This document shows positions 50,237 through 59,304 of a DNA stretch of 64,000 nucleotides, in pieces (positions within the stretch are counted from its first letter, which is position 1; the number at the start of each line of letters is the position of its first letter). Location: positions 1-64,000 of the forward strand of contig NZ_KZ679091.1 in NCBI RefSeq assembly GCF_003024235.1, read 5' to 3'. The translations under genes and the position numbers were made by a program. Source of the DNA: Arenimonas caeni. GTDB lineage: Bacteria; Pseudomonadota; Gammaproteobacteria; Xanthomonadales; Xanthomonadaceae. Under the pieces are notes generated by a model. That model made no database searches, was not told where the DNA came from, and saw nothing but the letters and a program-made list of their open reading frames with translations.

Positions 50237-51025
50237 TCACAGCGACTTCGTCCGGCCACCGTCCACCGGCAGGTTGACGCCGTTGACGTAGCCCGCGGCC
50301 GGCGAGGCCAGGAAGGCGACGGCCGCGGCCACTTCCTCCGGTTCGGCGAAGCGGCCCGCCGGCACCGTGGCCAGCATGGCGCCGGCGATCTCGTCGCGGG
50401 ACTTGCCGGTGGCGGCGGCGCGTTCGTCCAGGATCTGGCCCAGGCGCTGGGTGCGGGTGTAGCCGGGCAGCACGTTGTTGACCGTGATGCCGTGCGGACC
50501 GAGCTCGGTGGCGAGGGTCTTGGCCCAGCTGGCCACGGCGCCACGGATGGTGTTGGACACGCCCAGGTTCGGGATCGGTTCCTTCACCGAAGTCGAGATG
50601 ATGTTGACGATCCGGCCCCAGCGCGCGGCCTTCATGCCCGGCAGCACCGCCTGCACCAGCACCTGGCCGGCGACCAGGTGCTGGCGGAACACGGCGACGT
50701 AGGTTTCCGGGTCGGCGGCGTGGGCCGGGCCGCCTGGCGGACCGGCGGTGTTGTTGAGCAGAACGTGCACGGGGCGCCCGGCGCAGAGCGCGGCGACCTT
50801 CGCGCCCAGGGCGGCGGCATCACCGGCGTCGGCGGCGATGAAGCCATGCCGCTGGCCGTCGGCGACCCGGGGCAGCGCCGCGGCGACCTCGGCCAGGCGT
50901 TCGGCGCGGCGCGCCAGCACGGTCACGTCGGCGCCCAATGCGGCCAGGGCTTCGGCGCTTGCCAGCCCGATGCCTTCCGAGCCGCCGCAGACCAGGGCGT
51001 GCCGACCCGCGAGTTGATGCGCCAT
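50237..51025 (-). CDS. Short-chain dehydrogenase/reductase family protein with substituted catalytic site
   Basis: 262 residues. The cofactor loop is ALVCGGSEGIGLASAEALAA (GGSxGIG) with LLNNTAGPPGG in place of NNAG, and the C-terminal VNGVNLPVDGGRTKSL is typical of FabG-like SDRs. At the usual YxxxK site the sequence is GVSNTIRGAVASWAKTLATE, so the catalytic tyrosine is serine and the lysine arginine; the serine of the triad may be in NIISTSV. A subgroup of SDRs with (L/V)SN-x-x-R at this place is known to me from databases. Substrate unknown. Part of the leftward asnS-to-nei run. Confidence 0.85.
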   Translation of the reverse strand: MAHQLAGRHALVCGGSEGIGLASAEALAALGADVTVLARRAERLAEVAAALPRVADGQRHGFIAADAGDAAALGAKVAALCAGRPVHVLLNNTAGPPGGPAHAADPETYVAVFRQHLVAGQVLVQAVLPGMKAARWGRIVNIISTSVKEPIPNLGVSNTIRGAVASWAKTLATELGPHGITVNNVLPGYTRTQRLGQILDERAAATGKSRDEIAGAMLATVPAGRFAEPEEVAAAVAFLASPAAGYVNGVNLPVDGGRTKSL

Positions 51026-51037
51026 GCCGGGCCTCCT

Positions 51038-51367
51038 TCAGTCGCGGCCGGTGAGCGGGTTCTTGACCGGCTGCACCATGCGTTCGCGCAGGGTGTCGTC
51101 GTCCTCGGCGCGCGGCGGCTCGAGCTCCTCAAGGTCGAGGCCCCAGACCTCCGCATCCTCGGCGTCCATGCCGTCGAGGGCGCGGAACTCGGCGTCCATC
51201 AGCGCGGCGCGGGCCACGTCCTCGCTTTCGTAGACGTTGATGCGGCCGTCGCAATCGAACACCTCGGCCACGCCGCTGTCGAGCACGCGCAGGCGCGACC
51301 AGACGATCATGCGGGGCAGGGCGGCCAGCCACCACTGGTCGTTGTCGTGGTTCGTCTCGTCGCTCAT
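51038..51367 (-). CDS. Conserved hypothetical acidic protein
   Basis: 109 residues from the ATG at 51367, chosen because gagg lies eight bases upstream; an in-frame ATG two codons earlier (51373) is the alternative. The protein is strongly acidic, with WWLAALPRMIVWSRLRVLDS GVAEVFDCDG near the N-terminus and a tail rich in Asp/Glu. There is no signal, membrane segment or recognisable domain. It lies 10 bases after the 98-residue membrane-protein gene and 12 bases before the SDR gene, so it is part of the asnS transcript. Function unknown. Confidence 0.7.
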   Translation of the reverse strand: MSDETNHDNDQWWLAALPRMIVWSRLRVLDSGVAEVFDCDGRINVYESEDVARAALMDAEFRALDGMDAEDAEVWGLDLEELEPPRAEDDDTLRERMVQPVKNPLTGRD

Positions 51368-51377
51368 GTTCATGTCC

Positions 51378-51674
51378 TCACTGCAGTCCGATCAGCAGCA
51401 CGGTGCCGACCGCGCCCACCAGGGCCAGCCAGCCGCTGCCGGCGGCGATGCCGCCGAAGAAGTTCAGGGAATGGTCGTTCGCGGCGCGGTGCTTCCAGCG
51501 CATCAGCCACCAGCTGTAGAGCCAGCCGCCGTCCTCGCCGCCTTCCGGCAGCGCGATGGCCTTGTCGAGCTGCTGGCGGAAGGCCAGGGCGCGGAAGCCG
51601 AAGTGCGCCGGGCCGGCGGACCCGGCCAGGCCCAGCATCAGGAAGATCAGCAGCGAACCCGGGCCGGTCTCCAT
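51378..51674 (-). CDS. Small hypothetical membrane protein
   Basis: 98 residues with two hydrophobic segments (LLIFLMLGLAGSAG near the N-terminus and GWLALVGAVGTVLLIGLQ at the C-terminus), separated by a polar loop rich in tryptophan (GGWLYSWWLMRWKHRAAN). No family recognised. The ATG is four bases after the asnS stop, so translation is probably coupled. Confidence 0.65.
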   Translation of the reverse strand: METGPGSLLIFLMLGLAGSAGPAHFGFRALAFRQQLDKAIALPEGGEDGGWLYSWWLMRWKHRAANDHSLNFFGGIAAGSGWLALVGAVGTVLLIGLQ

Positions 51675-51678
51675 CGAC

Positions 51679-53079
<1,401 letters not shown>

Positions 53080-53202
53080 GCCTTGTTTCCCTGCCCCTGC
53101 GGGCCCATCTGGATAAGTGCGCAAGGATAACCGCCTGCGCGCCCCGGCGCAGCGCCGTTATACTGGCCGCTGCCACGCCCCCGATTAAGCACGGACCCCG
53201 CC

Positions 53203-53544
53203 ATGGCCATCACGCTCACCCCCGCCGCCGCCGACCGCATCCGCAGCTACCAGTCCGGGACGCCCGGCACCCTGGGCCTGCGCTTCGGGGTCCGCAAGTC
53301 CGGCTGCACCGGTTTTGCCTACGTGGTCGACATGGCCACCGCCGCCGGCCCTGACGACGTCGTGTTCGAAAGCGCCGGCGTAAAGGTGTTCGTGGACGCC
53401 GAAAGCCTGCCCCAGGTCGACGGCACCGAAATCGACTTCACCAGCCAGGGGCTCAACCAGCAGTTCGTGTTCCGCAACCCCAACGTCGAGGACGCCTGCG
53501 GCTGCGGCGAATCCTTCAGCACCAAGGCCGATCGCGCCGCCTGA
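53203..53544 (+). CDS. iscA: A-type iron-sulfur carrier, IscA family
   Basis: 113 residues. LRFGVRKSGCTGFAYVVDMA holds the first cluster-binding cysteine and VEDACGCGESFS the C-terminal CGC pair. The wording is nearer E. coli IscA than ErpA or SufA. A TATACT hexamer at 53159-53164 is a plausible -10. The gene stands alone, without iscS/iscU, so it may act as a free carrier for several pathways. Confidence in the family is high, less so in the exact subtype. Confidence 0.88.
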   Translation: MAITLTPAAADRIRSYQSGTPGTLGLRFGVRKSGCTGFAYVVDMATAAGPDDVVFESAGVKVFVDAESLPQVDGTEIDFTSQGLNQQFVFRNPNVEDACGCGESFSTKADRAA

Positions 53545-53557
53545 GCCGCCCCGGGGT

Positions 53558-53629
53558 GGGGACAGGTGCAATTTCCCCTGGCGTCATTCGGTAAGCGATT
53601 GACCCGCGAGGGAAATTGCACCTGTCCCC
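53558..53629. repeat. Large palindrome, GGGGNC...TTT family (copy B)
   Basis: Perfect 20-base arms (GGGGACAGGTGCAATTTCCC and its complement) around a 32-base loop. It starts 14 bases after the iscA stop and ends four bases before the -35 of the rpsF promoter. See copies A and C. Confidence 0.8.
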
Positions 53630-53632
53630 GGC

Positions 53633-53662
53633 TTGCGCCGGGAGCCCCGCCTCGGGCATAAT
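53633..53662 (+). promoter_or_regulatory. Probable promoter of rpsF-rpsR-rplI
   Basis: TTGCGC (53633-53638), an 18-base spacer and CATAAT (53657-53662), directly downstream of palindrome B. The leader of about 88 bases to rpsF is GC-rich with two inverted repeats (near 53670-53692 and 53713-53738); it could hold an S6:S18 autoregulatory structure, but I could not verify the known consensus. Confidence 0.5.
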
Positions 53663-53756
53663 GCGCGGCTCCCCATCCCGGGGAGACCTTGCTCCACGGC
53701 CTCGCGCCGGGGGCTGCCAGGCCGGATCCGCCGGCCGCATCCACAAGGAAAACACC

Positions 53757-54152
53757 ATGCGCCACTACGAAATCGTCTTCATGGTCCATCCGGACCAGAG
53801 CGAGCAGGTGCCGGCCATGATCGAGCGCTACAAGGCGCTGATCGAAGGCGACAACGGCAAGATCCACCGTCTCGAGGACTGGGGCCGCCGCCAGCTGGCC
53901 TACGCCATCGACAACCTGGTCAAGGCCCACTACGTGCTCATGAACATCGAGTGCGGCAAGGCCGTGCTGACCGAGCTGGTCGACGGCTTCCGCTTCAACG
54001 ACGCGGTCCTGCGCCACATGGTCATCGCCCGCGACGAAGCCGTCACCGAGCAGTCCCTGATCATGAAGAGCAAGGACGAGAAGGGCGAGCGCCGCCCGCG
54101 CCGCGACGATGACGAGAACAGCATCGGCACGTCCAGCGACGACGCCGCCTGA
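53757..54152 (+). CDS. rpsF: 30S ribosomal protein S6
   Basis: 131 residues. It starts [20 protein letters not shown] and contains the S6 signature [20 protein letters not shown]; the acidic tail ([15 protein letters not shown]) is the region that RimK modifies with glutamates in E. coli. It binds 16S rRNA together with S18, encoded 20 bases downstream. The ribosome-binding site is aaggaa. Confidence 0.97.
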   Translation: MRHYEIVFMVHPDQSEQVPAMIERYKALIEGDNGKIHRLEDWGRRQLAYAIDNLVKAHYVLMNIECGKAVLTELVDGFRFNDAVLRHMVIARDEAVTEQSLIMKSKDEKGERRPRRDDDENSIGTSSDDAA

Positions 54153-54172
54153 GCCGGAACCTGGAGACTGAC

Positions 54173-54403
54173 ATGAGCAAGTTTTTCCGCCGCCGCAAGT
54201 TCTGCAAGTTCACGGCCGAAGGCGTCAAGGAGATCGACTACAAGGATCTCAACACCCTGCGCCAGTACCTGACCGAGAACGGCAAGATCGTGCCGAGCCG
54301 CATCACCGGCACCAAGGCCAAGTACCAGCGCCAGCTGCAGACCGCGATCAAGCGCGCCCGCGAGCTGGCCCTGATCCCGTACACCGACAACCACCAGAAC
54401 TGA
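54173..54403 (+). CDS. rpsR: 30S ribosomal protein S18
   Basis: 76 residues, complete. [20 protein letters not shown] at the N-terminus, then [20 protein letters not shown] and the terminal [15 protein letters not shown]. It binds 16S rRNA with S6. The order rpsF-rpsR-rplI is the classical operon. No single-stranded DNA-binding protein or priB gene lies between S6 and S18, unlike in many other bacteria. Confidence 0.97.
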   Translation: MSKFFRRRKFCKFTAEGVKEIDYKDLNTLRQYLTENGKIVPSRITGTKAKYQRQLQTAIKRARELALIPYTDNHQN

Positions 54404-54464
54404 TCCTGACGGACAGCTTCAGTTGCGGGGCCACGCGCCCCGCTAACGTTACGGAGTAAATGAA

Positions 54465-54914
54465 ATGGAACTGATCCTCCTGCAGAAGGTGGTCAACCTC
54501 GGCGGCCTGGGCGACAAGGTCAAGGTCAAGCCGGGCTACGGCCGCAACTTCCTGATCCCCTACGGCAAGGCCGTGCCGGCCACCCCCGAGAACGTTGCTG
54601 CGTTCGAGGCCAAGCGCGCCGAGTACGAGGCCAAGGCCAACGCCGTGCACGCCGAAGCCGAGGCCCGCAAGGCCAAGCTCGAGGGCGCCAGCGTCACCAT
54701 CGCCGCCAATGCCTCCACCGAAGGCAAGCTGTTCGGCTCGGTCGGCCCGCGCGACATCGCCGAGGCCTTCACCGCCGCCGGCTTCCCGCTCGAGAAGAAC
54801 GAAGTGGTGCTGGGCGAAGGCCCGCTGCGCCGCACCGGCGAGTTCGAGATCGAAGTGCGCCTGCACGCCGACGTCGAGACCACCGTCAAGGTCGTGGTCG
54901 AAGCCGAAGCCTGA
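54465..54914 (+). CDS. rplI: 50S ribosomal protein L9
   Basis: 149 residues. The N-terminal 23S rRNA-binding domain ([20 protein letters not shown], then [18 protein letters not shown]) is joined by the long helix rich in Ala/Lys/Glu to the C-terminal domain ([14 protein letters not shown]). Preceded by acggagt seven bases from the ATG. Followed by a terminator, so the operon ends here. Confidence 0.97.
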   Translation: MELILLQKVVNLGGLGDKVKVKPGYGRNFLIPYGKAVPATPENVAAFEAKRAEYEAKANAVHAEAEARKAKLEGASVTIAANASTEGKLFGSVGPRDIAEAFTAAGFPLEKNEVVLGEGPLRRTGEFEIEVRLHADVETTVKVVVEAEA

Positions 54915-54938
54915 TCCCGCCGCCAAGGCGTGGTCCCG

Positions 54939-54971
54939 AAGGCCGCCCCCCGGGGCGGCCTTCGTGTTTTG
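54939..54971 (+). terminator. Rho-independent terminator after rplI
   Basis: Perfect 12-base stem GAAGGCCGCCCC / GGGGCGGCCTTC with a two-base loop followed by GTGTTTT, 24 bases after the rplI stop. Confidence 0.88.
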
Positions 54972-55011
54972 CGGGGCCGGCGGCGTCTCACGCGGTGAGA
55001 TGCCCACCGGT

Positions 55012-55020
55012 TATACACAG
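55012..55020 (+). promoter_or_regulatory. DnaA-box-like site before dnaB
   Basis: TTATACACA matches the DnaA consensus TTATNCACA at all positions. It lies 89 bases before the dnaB start, just upstream of AGGCTTATGCCT, and 29 bases before a TACGAT hexamer that may be the dnaB -10. A single box suggests DnaA control of dnaB rather than an origin. Confidence 0.45.
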
Positions 55021-55108
55021 GCTTATGCCTAACGGCCCCGGCCGGGGGCCGCTACGATGTCCGGCCGGTGCTTCACCCGCCACGAGCTGCAACCAGAACA
55101 AGGCGCCC

Positions 55109-56497
55109 ATGTCCGCACGTCCCGAATCGTTCCGAAACGAACCCAAGATCGACGCCCTGCGCGTGCCCCCGCAGTCGGTGGAAGCCGAGCAGGCGGTGCT
55201 GGGCGGCCTGATGCTGGCGCCGGACTCGATCGACCGGGTCGGCGACTTCCTCACCGAGCACGACTTCTACCGCCGCGACCACCGGCTGATCTACCGCGGC
55301 ATCCGCGAGCTGAGCGAGAAGAACAAGCCCTTCGACGCCGTCACCCTGGGCGAGTGGTTCGAGGCCAACGGCCTGGGCGAGCAGATCGGCGGCACCGGCT
55401 ACCTGGTCGAGCTGGCCTCGACCACGCCCTCGGCGGCCAATATCCGCGCCTACGCCGAGATCGTGCGCGAGAAGTCGGTGCTCCGGCAGCTGATCGAGGC
55501 CGGCACCGAGATCGTCAACGACGGCTTCCAGCCCGAGGGTCGCGACAGCCAGGAAGTGCTCTCGGCGGCCGAGATGAAGGTCTTCAAGATCGCCGAGCAG
55601 GGCCGCCGTGGCCGCGCCGACTTCACCTCCCTGCGCGAGGCAATGAAGGAGGCCTTCCAGGTCCTGCAGGAGCGCTACGAGAACCAGGGCAACGTCACCG
55701 GACTGCCCACCGGCTTCCACGACCTCGACGAGATGACGGCCGGCCTGCAGCCCTCGGACCTGATCATCCTCGCGGCGCGCCCGGCCATGGGCAAGACGAC
55801 CCTGGCGCTGAACATCGCCGAGTACGGCGCGCTCAAGACCAAGAAGGCCGTTGCGGTGTTCTCGATGGAAATGTCGGCCTCGCAGCTGGCGTTCCGACTG
55901 ATGTCCTCGATCGGCCGCATCAACGCCACGCGCCTTCGCACCGGCCAGCTCGAGGACGAGGACTGGTCGCGCGTGAACATGGCCATCAAGATGCTGTCGG
56001 AGGTGAAGGTCTTCATCGACGACACGCCGGCGCTGTCGCCCGACGTGCTGCGCTCGAAGGCCCGCCGCATCAAGCGCGAGCACGACCTGGGCCTGATCGT
56101 GGTCGACTACCTGCAGCTGATGCAGGTGCCGGGCACCGGCGAGAACCGCACCAACGAGATCTCCGAGATCTCGCGCTCGCTCAAGGCCCTGGCCATGGAG
56201 CTCAAGGTGCCGGTGATCGCGCTCTCGCAGCTCAACCGCGGCCTGGAGTCGCGCACCGACAAGCGCCCGGTCATGTCTGACCTGCGCGAGTCCGGCGCCA
56301 TCGAGCAGGACGCCGACATCATCATGTTCATCTACCGCGACGAGTACTACCACAAGGACTCGACCGACAAGGGCCTGGCCGAGGTGATCATCGCCAAGCA
56401 GCGTTCCGGCCCCACCGGCATGGTCAAGCTCAAGTTCTTCGGCGAATACACCCGCTTCGACAACCTGGCCCGCGACAGCGTCGGCAGCTTCGAATAA
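55109..56497 (+). CDS. dnaB: Replicative DNA helicase
   Basis: 462 residues. The N-terminal domain (PPQSVEAEQAVLGGLMLAPD) binds primase DnaG; the RecA-like motor has Walker A ARPAMGKTTLALNIAEYG, the DnaB signature VVDYLQLM and the arginine-finger region SRSLKALAMELKVPVIALSQ. No intein is present, although DnaB is a common intein site. It is the hexameric 5'-3' helicase of the fork. The gene begins after the rplI terminator; alr follows 29 bases downstream. Confidence 0.97.
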   Translation: MSARPESFRNEPKIDALRVPPQSVEAEQAVLGGLMLAPDSIDRVGDFLTEHDFYRRDHRLIYRGIRELSEKNKPFDAVTLGEWFEANGLGEQIGGTGYLVELASTTPSAANIRAYAEIVREKSVLRQLIEAGTEIVNDGFQPEGRDSQEVLSAAEMKVFKIAEQGRRGRADFTSLREAMKEAFQVLQERYENQGNVTGLPTGFHDLDEMTAGLQPSDLIILAARPAMGKTTLALNIAEYGALKTKKAVAVFSMEMSASQLAFRLMSSIGRINATRLRTGQLEDEDWSRVNMAIKMLSEVKVFIDDTPALSPDVLRSKARRIKREHDLGLIVVDYLQLMQVPGTGENRTNEISEISRSLKALAMELKVPVIALSQLNRGLESRTDKRPVMSDLRESGAIEQDADIIMFIYRDEYYHKDSTDKGLAEVIIAKQRSGPTGMVKLKFFGEYTRFDNLARDSVGSFE

Positions 56498-56514
56498 GCC
56501 GCCCCGCGGCGGGA

Positions 56515-56520
56515 TAGAAT
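56515..56520 (+). promoter_or_regulatory. -10 hexamer of alr (leaderless arrangement)
   Basis: TAGAAT ends six bases before the alr ATG at 56527, between the dnaB stop and alr. No strong -35 is seen. Same spacing as before roxA and the decarboxylase gene. Confidence 0.45.
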
Positions 56521-56526
56521 CCGGCC

Positions 56527-57651
56527 ATGGACGATACCGCCCGCCCGACCCGCATCCGGGTCGACCTTGACGCGATCACGCACAATTTCCGGGCGCTGCA
56601 GGCCCATGCCGGCGTGCCGGCGATGGCCATCATCAAGGCCAATGCCTACGGCCACGGCCTGGCCCCGGTGGGGCGGCACCTGCAGGCGATCGGCGCCGGG
56701 CAGCTGGGCGTGGCCTTCCTGGAGGAGGGCCTGGCGCTGCGCCAGGCCGGCGTGACCCTGCCGATCCTGGTGATGGGCGGCATCTTCGGGCCGCAGGCGG
56801 CCGCGCTGATCGCCAACGACCTGGAGATCACCGTCTCCTCGCTCGACAAGCTGCGCCAGGTCGAGGCCGCGGCCGAGTCGCTCGGGCGCCAGGCCACCAT
56901 CCACCTGAAGATCGACACCGGCATGGAGCGCATCGGCGTGCATGGCTACAGCGCCGGCCCGCTGGTGGAGGCGGCCGCGCGCTCGCGCTGGTGCCGGCTC
57001 AAGGGCGTGTATTCGCACCTGGCCTGCGCCGACGACCCGGATTCGGCCATGACCGCGCGCCAGCTCGAGCGTTTCGCCGAGGCCTGCGGCCACTTCGGGC
57101 GCATCGGCGCACCGATGCCGCTGCGGCACCTGGCCAACTCCGGCGGCGTGCTGCATTTCCCCGACACCGCGCTGGACCTGGTTCGCCCGGGCCTCGCCCT
57201 GTACGGCGTGCTGCCCGACCCGGCCTCGCGCGACACCGTCGGCCTGCGGCCGGCACTCTCGCTCGTCTCGCAGGTGGTCTATTTCAAGGTCGTGCGCGCC
57301 GGCAACCCGGTCAGCTACGGCGCCACCTGGACGCCGCCGGCCGACACCCGCGTGGTGACGGTGCCGATCGGATACGGCGACGGCTTCCCGCGCGCGCTCA
57401 GCTCGCGCGGCCAGGCGCTCATCCGCGGCCAGCGTCATCCCATCGTCGGGCGCATCTGCATGGACCAGTTCATGGTCGACATCGGCCCGGACGGCACCGC
57501 CTACAACGAGGACGAGGTGGTGCTTATCGGCCGCCAGGGCGAGCAGCTGATCCGCTGCGAGGACGTGGCCGTCGCCGCCGGCACCATTCCCTACGAGATC
57601 CTGGTCGGGCTCAACTCCCGCATCCCGCGCGAGTACCTCGGCGGCGCCTGA
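56527..57651 (+). CDS. alr: Alanine racemase
   Basis: 374 residues. PLP enzyme making D-alanine for peptidoglycan. The PLP lysine lies in MAIIKANAYGHGL, and the C-terminal catalytic tyrosine region reads VSYGATWTPPADTRVVTVPI. The CMDQFMVDIG block and the AGTIPYEIL tail are complete. No catabolic partner (dadA) is adjacent, so this is probably the biosynthetic Alr. The link dnaB-alr is common in gammaproteobacteria. Confidence 0.96.
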   Translation: MDDTARPTRIRVDLDAITHNFRALQAHAGVPAMAIIKANAYGHGLAPVGRHLQAIGAGQLGVAFLEEGLALRQAGVTLPILVMGGIFGPQAAALIANDLEITVSSLDKLRQVEAAAESLGRQATIHLKIDTGMERIGVHGYSAGPLVEAAARSRWCRLKGVYSHLACADDPDSAMTARQLERFAEACGHFGRIGAPMPLRHLANSGGVLHFPDTALDLVRPGLALYGVLPDPASRDTVGLRPALSLVSQVVYFKVVRAGNPVSYGATWTPPADTRVVTVPIGYGDGFPRALSSRGQALIRGQRHPIVGRICMDQFMVDIGPDGTAYNEDEVVLIGRQGEQLIRCEDVAVAAGTIPYEILVGLNSRIPREYLGGA

Positions 57652-57699
57652 GCCGCCGCCCTCGCGGCGCCTGCACGCGCCTCCGGCGAGGATGCCGGC

Positions 57700-59271
57700 A
57701 TGGCCGAACCCCTGCGCAACCTGGTCCTGGTCCTGGGCGACCAGCTCGATGCCGACTCCGCCGCCTTCGACGGTTTCGAGCCGGCGTGCGACGCCGTCTG
57801 GATGGCCGAGGTCGCGGGCGAGGCGGGGCGGGTCTGGTCCACCCAGGCGCGCATCGCCGTGTTCCTGGCGGCGATGCGCCGCTTCCGCGACGCCCTGCGC
57901 GCGCGCGGCTGGACCGTGCACTACCGCGCGCTCGACGGCCACGAGGCGCCCACGCTCGAGGCCGCGCTCGCCGACGACCTGGCCCGGCTGCGGCCGGCCC
58001 GGGTGCTCGCGCTGCGACCCGGCGAGTGGCGCCTGGCGCAATCGCTGCCGGCCGTCTGCGCCAGCGCCGGCGTGCCCTGGTCGGAGCGCCCCGACCGGCA
58101 CTTTTACTGCGACCCCGGCGACTTCGCCGGCTGGGCCCGCGGGCGTCGCGAATACCGCATGGAGTACTTCTACCGCTGGCTGCGCCGCCGCGAAGGCGTG
58201 CTGATGGACGGCGGGCAGCCGGTGGGCGGGCGCTGGAACTTCGATGCCGACAACCGCGGCCGCTTCGACCGCCGCGGCCCCGGCCTGCTGCCGGCGCCGC
58301 GCGCGTTTCCGCCCGACGCGGGAACACGCGAGGTGCTGGCGCTGGTGGCCCGCCACTTCGGCGACCATCCCGGTGGCCTCGGGGGCTTCGACTGGCCGCT
58401 CGACCGCACGCAGGCGCTGGCCGCGCTGGACGACTTCGTCGCCCACCGGCTGCCGCTGTTCGGCCGCTACCAGGACGCGATGTGGGAAGGCCAGCCATGG
58501 CTCTACCACTCGCGGCTGTCGGCGGCGCTCAACCTGCGGCTGCTCGGCCCGCGCGAGGTCGTGGACGCGGCCGTCGCGGCGTACGAACGCGGCGACGCGC
58601 CGATCGAAGCCGTCGAGGGCTTCGTGCGCCAGGTGCTGGGCTGGCGCGAGTTCGTGCGCGGCATGTACTGGCTGCGCATGCCGGCCTTCCTCGACGACAA
58701 CGCGCTGGGCGCGGACCAGCCGCTGCCGGGTTTCTTCTGGACCACCGACACCGACATGGCCTGCCTGCGCGACGCGCTCGGCCAGTCGCTTCGGCTCGGC
58801 TACGCCCACCACATCCAGCGCCTGATGGTGATCGGCCTGTTCGCCCAGCTGCTGGGCGTGCGCCCGCGCGAGGTGCACGAATGGTTCCTGGCCGCGTACG
58901 TGGACGCGGTGGAGTGGGTGGAACTGCCGAACGTGCTGGGCATGTCCCAGTTCGCCGACGGCGGCCGGATGGTGAGCAAGCCCTACGTCGCCTCGGGCCG
59001 CTACATCGAGCGCATGTCCAACCACTGCGCCGGCTGCCGCTTCCGGCCGGGCGAGGCCGCCGGGGAGGCGGCGTGTCCGTTCACCACGCTGTATTGGGAT
59101 TTCCTCGACCGCCACGCCGCCCGCTTCGCCAGCCACCCGCGCACGGCCCTGCAGTGGATGCACCTGGCCGGAAAGTCCGCCGCGGAGATGGACGCCATCC
59201 GTGCCCGTGCCGCCAGCCTGCGCGCCGCCCTGGCCGCGGATTCACGGCACTCACACCCGCCCGCGGCTTAG
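57700..59271 (+). CDS. Iron-sulfur bacterial photolyase/cryptochrome (FeS-BCP, PhrB-like (6-4) photolyase)
   Basis: 523 residues. It opens MAEPLRNLVLVLGDQLDADS, the family start, and has the conserved LDRTQALAALDDFVAHRLPL, FGRYQDAMWEGQPWLYHSRL and FVRQVLGWREFVRGMYWLRM. Four cysteines at 355, 443, 446 and 459 (DMAC, NHCAGC and ACPF) match in number and spacing the [4Fe-4S] ligands of Agrobacterium PhrB. Members repair (6-4) photoproducts with FAD and light and use a lumazine-type antenna. The gene is 48 bases after alr and 33 bases before an SDR gene. The identification as FeS-BCP is strong; repair versus signalling is not decidable. Confidence 0.92.
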   Translation: MAEPLRNLVLVLGDQLDADSAAFDGFEPACDAVWMAEVAGEAGRVWSTQARIAVFLAAMRRFRDALRARGWTVHYRALDGHEAPTLEAALADDLARLRPARVLALRPGEWRLAQSLPAVCASAGVPWSERPDRHFYCDPGDFAGWARGRREYRMEYFYRWLRRREGVLMDGGQPVGGRWNFDADNRGRFDRRGPGLLPAPRAFPPDAGTREVLALVARHFGDHPGGLGGFDWPLDRTQALAALDDFVAHRLPLFGRYQDAMWEGQPWLYHSRLSAALNLRLLGPREVVDAAVAAYERGDAPIEAVEGFVRQVLGWREFVRGMYWLRMPAFLDDNALGADQPLPGFFWTTDTDMACLRDALGQSLRLGYAHHIQRLMVIGLFAQLLGVRPREVHEWFLAAYVDAVEWVELPNVLGMSQFADGGRMVSKPYVASGRYIERMSNHCAGCRFRPGEAAGEAACPFTTLYWDFLDRHAARFASHPRTALQWMHLAGKSAAEMDAIRARAASLRAALAADSRHSHPPAA

Positions 59272-59304
59272 GCTCGGCCGCCCACCCGTACAGGAAAAAA
59301 CACG

